Positions 63,214 to 64,000 of a DNA stretch of 64,000 nt are shown piece by piece. The notes under the pieces were generated by a model, which ran no database searches, was not told the DNA's origin, and worked only from the letters and a program-made list of their open reading frames with translations. Source of the stretch: Sphingobacterium cellulitidis (lineage in GTDB: Bacteria; Bacteroidota; Bacteroidia; Sphingobacteriales; Sphingobacteriaceae); assembly GCA_002245855.1 (NCBI GenBank), contig NOUX01000001.1:310001-374000 (forward strand), written 5' to 3'. Each line of letters starts with the position of its first letter. The first letter of the stretch is position 1. Made by a program: the position numbers and the translations under genes.

Positions 63214-64000
63214 CTATTGGAAAATTCTTTTCCAAAGATCGAAAATTATTTATTTTTCCAGAAATATTCCCTGTCTTAATTTTCGAATAATCTTTAAATA
63301 GGCTTTTGATGAACTTTTTTGATTTTATTTCATTTCTTGCAATTATATCAGATAAGTCTTTTATCCGCAAGTAATCCTTCTCTATCAGTTTTCCTTCATC
63401 CAAATAGATTATTATATCATGTTTCTGGAGTTTATTTTTTGATTCCAATCTTTCACTTAAATCAATTTTTGTGGTTGTTTGAAATTTATCCACATAACTT
63501 TTTTTATCAAGATCAGAATATACTTTTGCGAAAAAAGGTTCAATTTCAGACATTCCATCGACAGTTGCATTATCGACAACGGCAACAAGGTCATATGCCT
63601 TTTTAATAGAGCTATTGGGATGGCATCTCCATTTTCTGAAAAAATTCTTAAAACTCAATTCCTCAATAGCTTTTGTCCTATTTTCAAATTCCTTGGAATA
63701 CCTAGAAGTTTTGCTGACAAAATGATAACCAATAGCTTTTGGTACAACAATAAACCTTGCATTTTGAAGATAAAACCGCATTATAAGGTCCGAGTCTTCA
63801 TAAAACATTGGATAAAACAAGGTATCAAGCCCCCCCATCTCAATTAACCATTGTCTCTCGACGCATATAAAGAAACTTTCATCATTGGTTTCAAAAGGAT
63901 TTTGTTGCTTATGAGCCTCCTCTTCAACATACTTATCAAAGCCTTCCTCATCAAAGCTCATTAAATCATTTCCAAAATCAATATTTGTTTTCCAATCTCT
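63197..64000 (-). CDS. Glycosyltransferase family 2, N-terminal part outside window
   Basis: The frame is open to the window edge (codons continue upstream of the ATG at 63961), so this is the C-terminal part of a longer protein. Visible: ICVERQWLIEMGGLDTLFYP and MFYEDSDLIMRFYLQNARFI, the late GT-A motifs with the ED catalytic pair, then a helical tail of about 150 residues that is lysine-rich and without known motif. It is read before the preceding GT2 gene on the same strand and overlaps it by 17 bases. Confidence 0.82.
   Translation of the reverse strand, partial: RDWKTNIDFGNDLMSFDEEGFDKYVEEEAHKQQNPFETNDESFFICVERQWLIEMGGLDTLFYPMFYEDSDLIMRFYLQNARFIVVPKAIGYHFVSKTSRYSKEFENRTKAIEELSFKNFFRKWRCHPNSSIKKAYDLVAVVDNATVDGMSEIEPFFAKVYSDLDKKSYVDKFQTTTKIDLSERLESKNKLQKHDIIIYLDEGKLIEKDYLRIKDLSDIIARNEIKSKKFIKSLFKDYSKIKTGNISGKINNFRSLEKNFPIVVNQK

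Overview
The window is chromosomal DNA of a Bacteroidota bacterium, most likely Sphingobacteriaceae (Sphingobacterium- or Pedobacter-like). Supporting this are the TAnnTTTG -7 promoter elements in front of many genes, the scarcity of Shine-Dalgarno sequences, an ATP synthase operon without beta and epsilon genes, the long Bacteroidota-type IspG, the signal-peptide-bearing AtpB, several CarboxypepD_reg/TonB-type outer-membrane receptors and a DUF4254 gene beside a GT9 glycosyltransferase. No species can be named from the sequence alone.

Layout. 1-1621: right end of an integrated element. A GC-rich serine recombinase, cut by the window edge, runs into a tRNA-Met gene. 1949-3988: START-like protein and an LptF/LptG-type permease. 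4056-11365: iron/siderophore locus (TonB receptor, PepSY membrane protein, outer-membrane barrel protein) with a divergent AraC regulator. 11617-14363: ribBA and a semialdehyde dehydrogenase. 14375-18701: haem and signalling block (hemJ; then kinase, regulator, TPR protein and hemE as one tight unit). 18822-26273: HAD phosphatase, SGNH hydrolase, DUF1080 lipoprotein, outer-membrane receptor, clpS, fabH, fatty-acid hydroxylase.

26550-29200 is the accessory hot spot. It has no host genes but holds a duplicated mosaic of palindromic repeats, with an IS110-family element (IS1111-like layout) inserted in one copy. The second, empty copy shows where the element went in. The long non-coding right end of the element can fold into a bridge-RNA-like structure whose loops match the real target and the real donor ends. 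Joining the two ends in a circle would build a Bacteroidota promoter for the transposase.

29259-35079: F0F1 ATP synthase operon (atpZ, membrane protein, B, E, F, H, A, G). 35218-48457: PIF1-like helicase, cupin, parE, purU, rRNA methyltransferase-like gene, MlaFE-type ABC transporter, LiaF-like protein, ispG and a META-domain lipoprotein. 48775-56383: nuoHIJKLMN, the membrane arm of complex I plus NuoI, without nuoA-G. 56514-64000: DUF4254, GT9 and five further glycosyltransferases for surface polysaccharide, AT-rich, the last one cut by the window edge.

The most notable observations are the predicted bridge RNA and circle-junction promoter of the IS, two perfect 27-bp-arm hairpins whose arms differ by fully compensated changes, crossing inverted repeats upstream of parE, and several genes whose -7 element lies only 3-7 bases before the ATG, suggesting leaderless mRNAs. 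All assignments rest on reading the sequence; no database search was possible.
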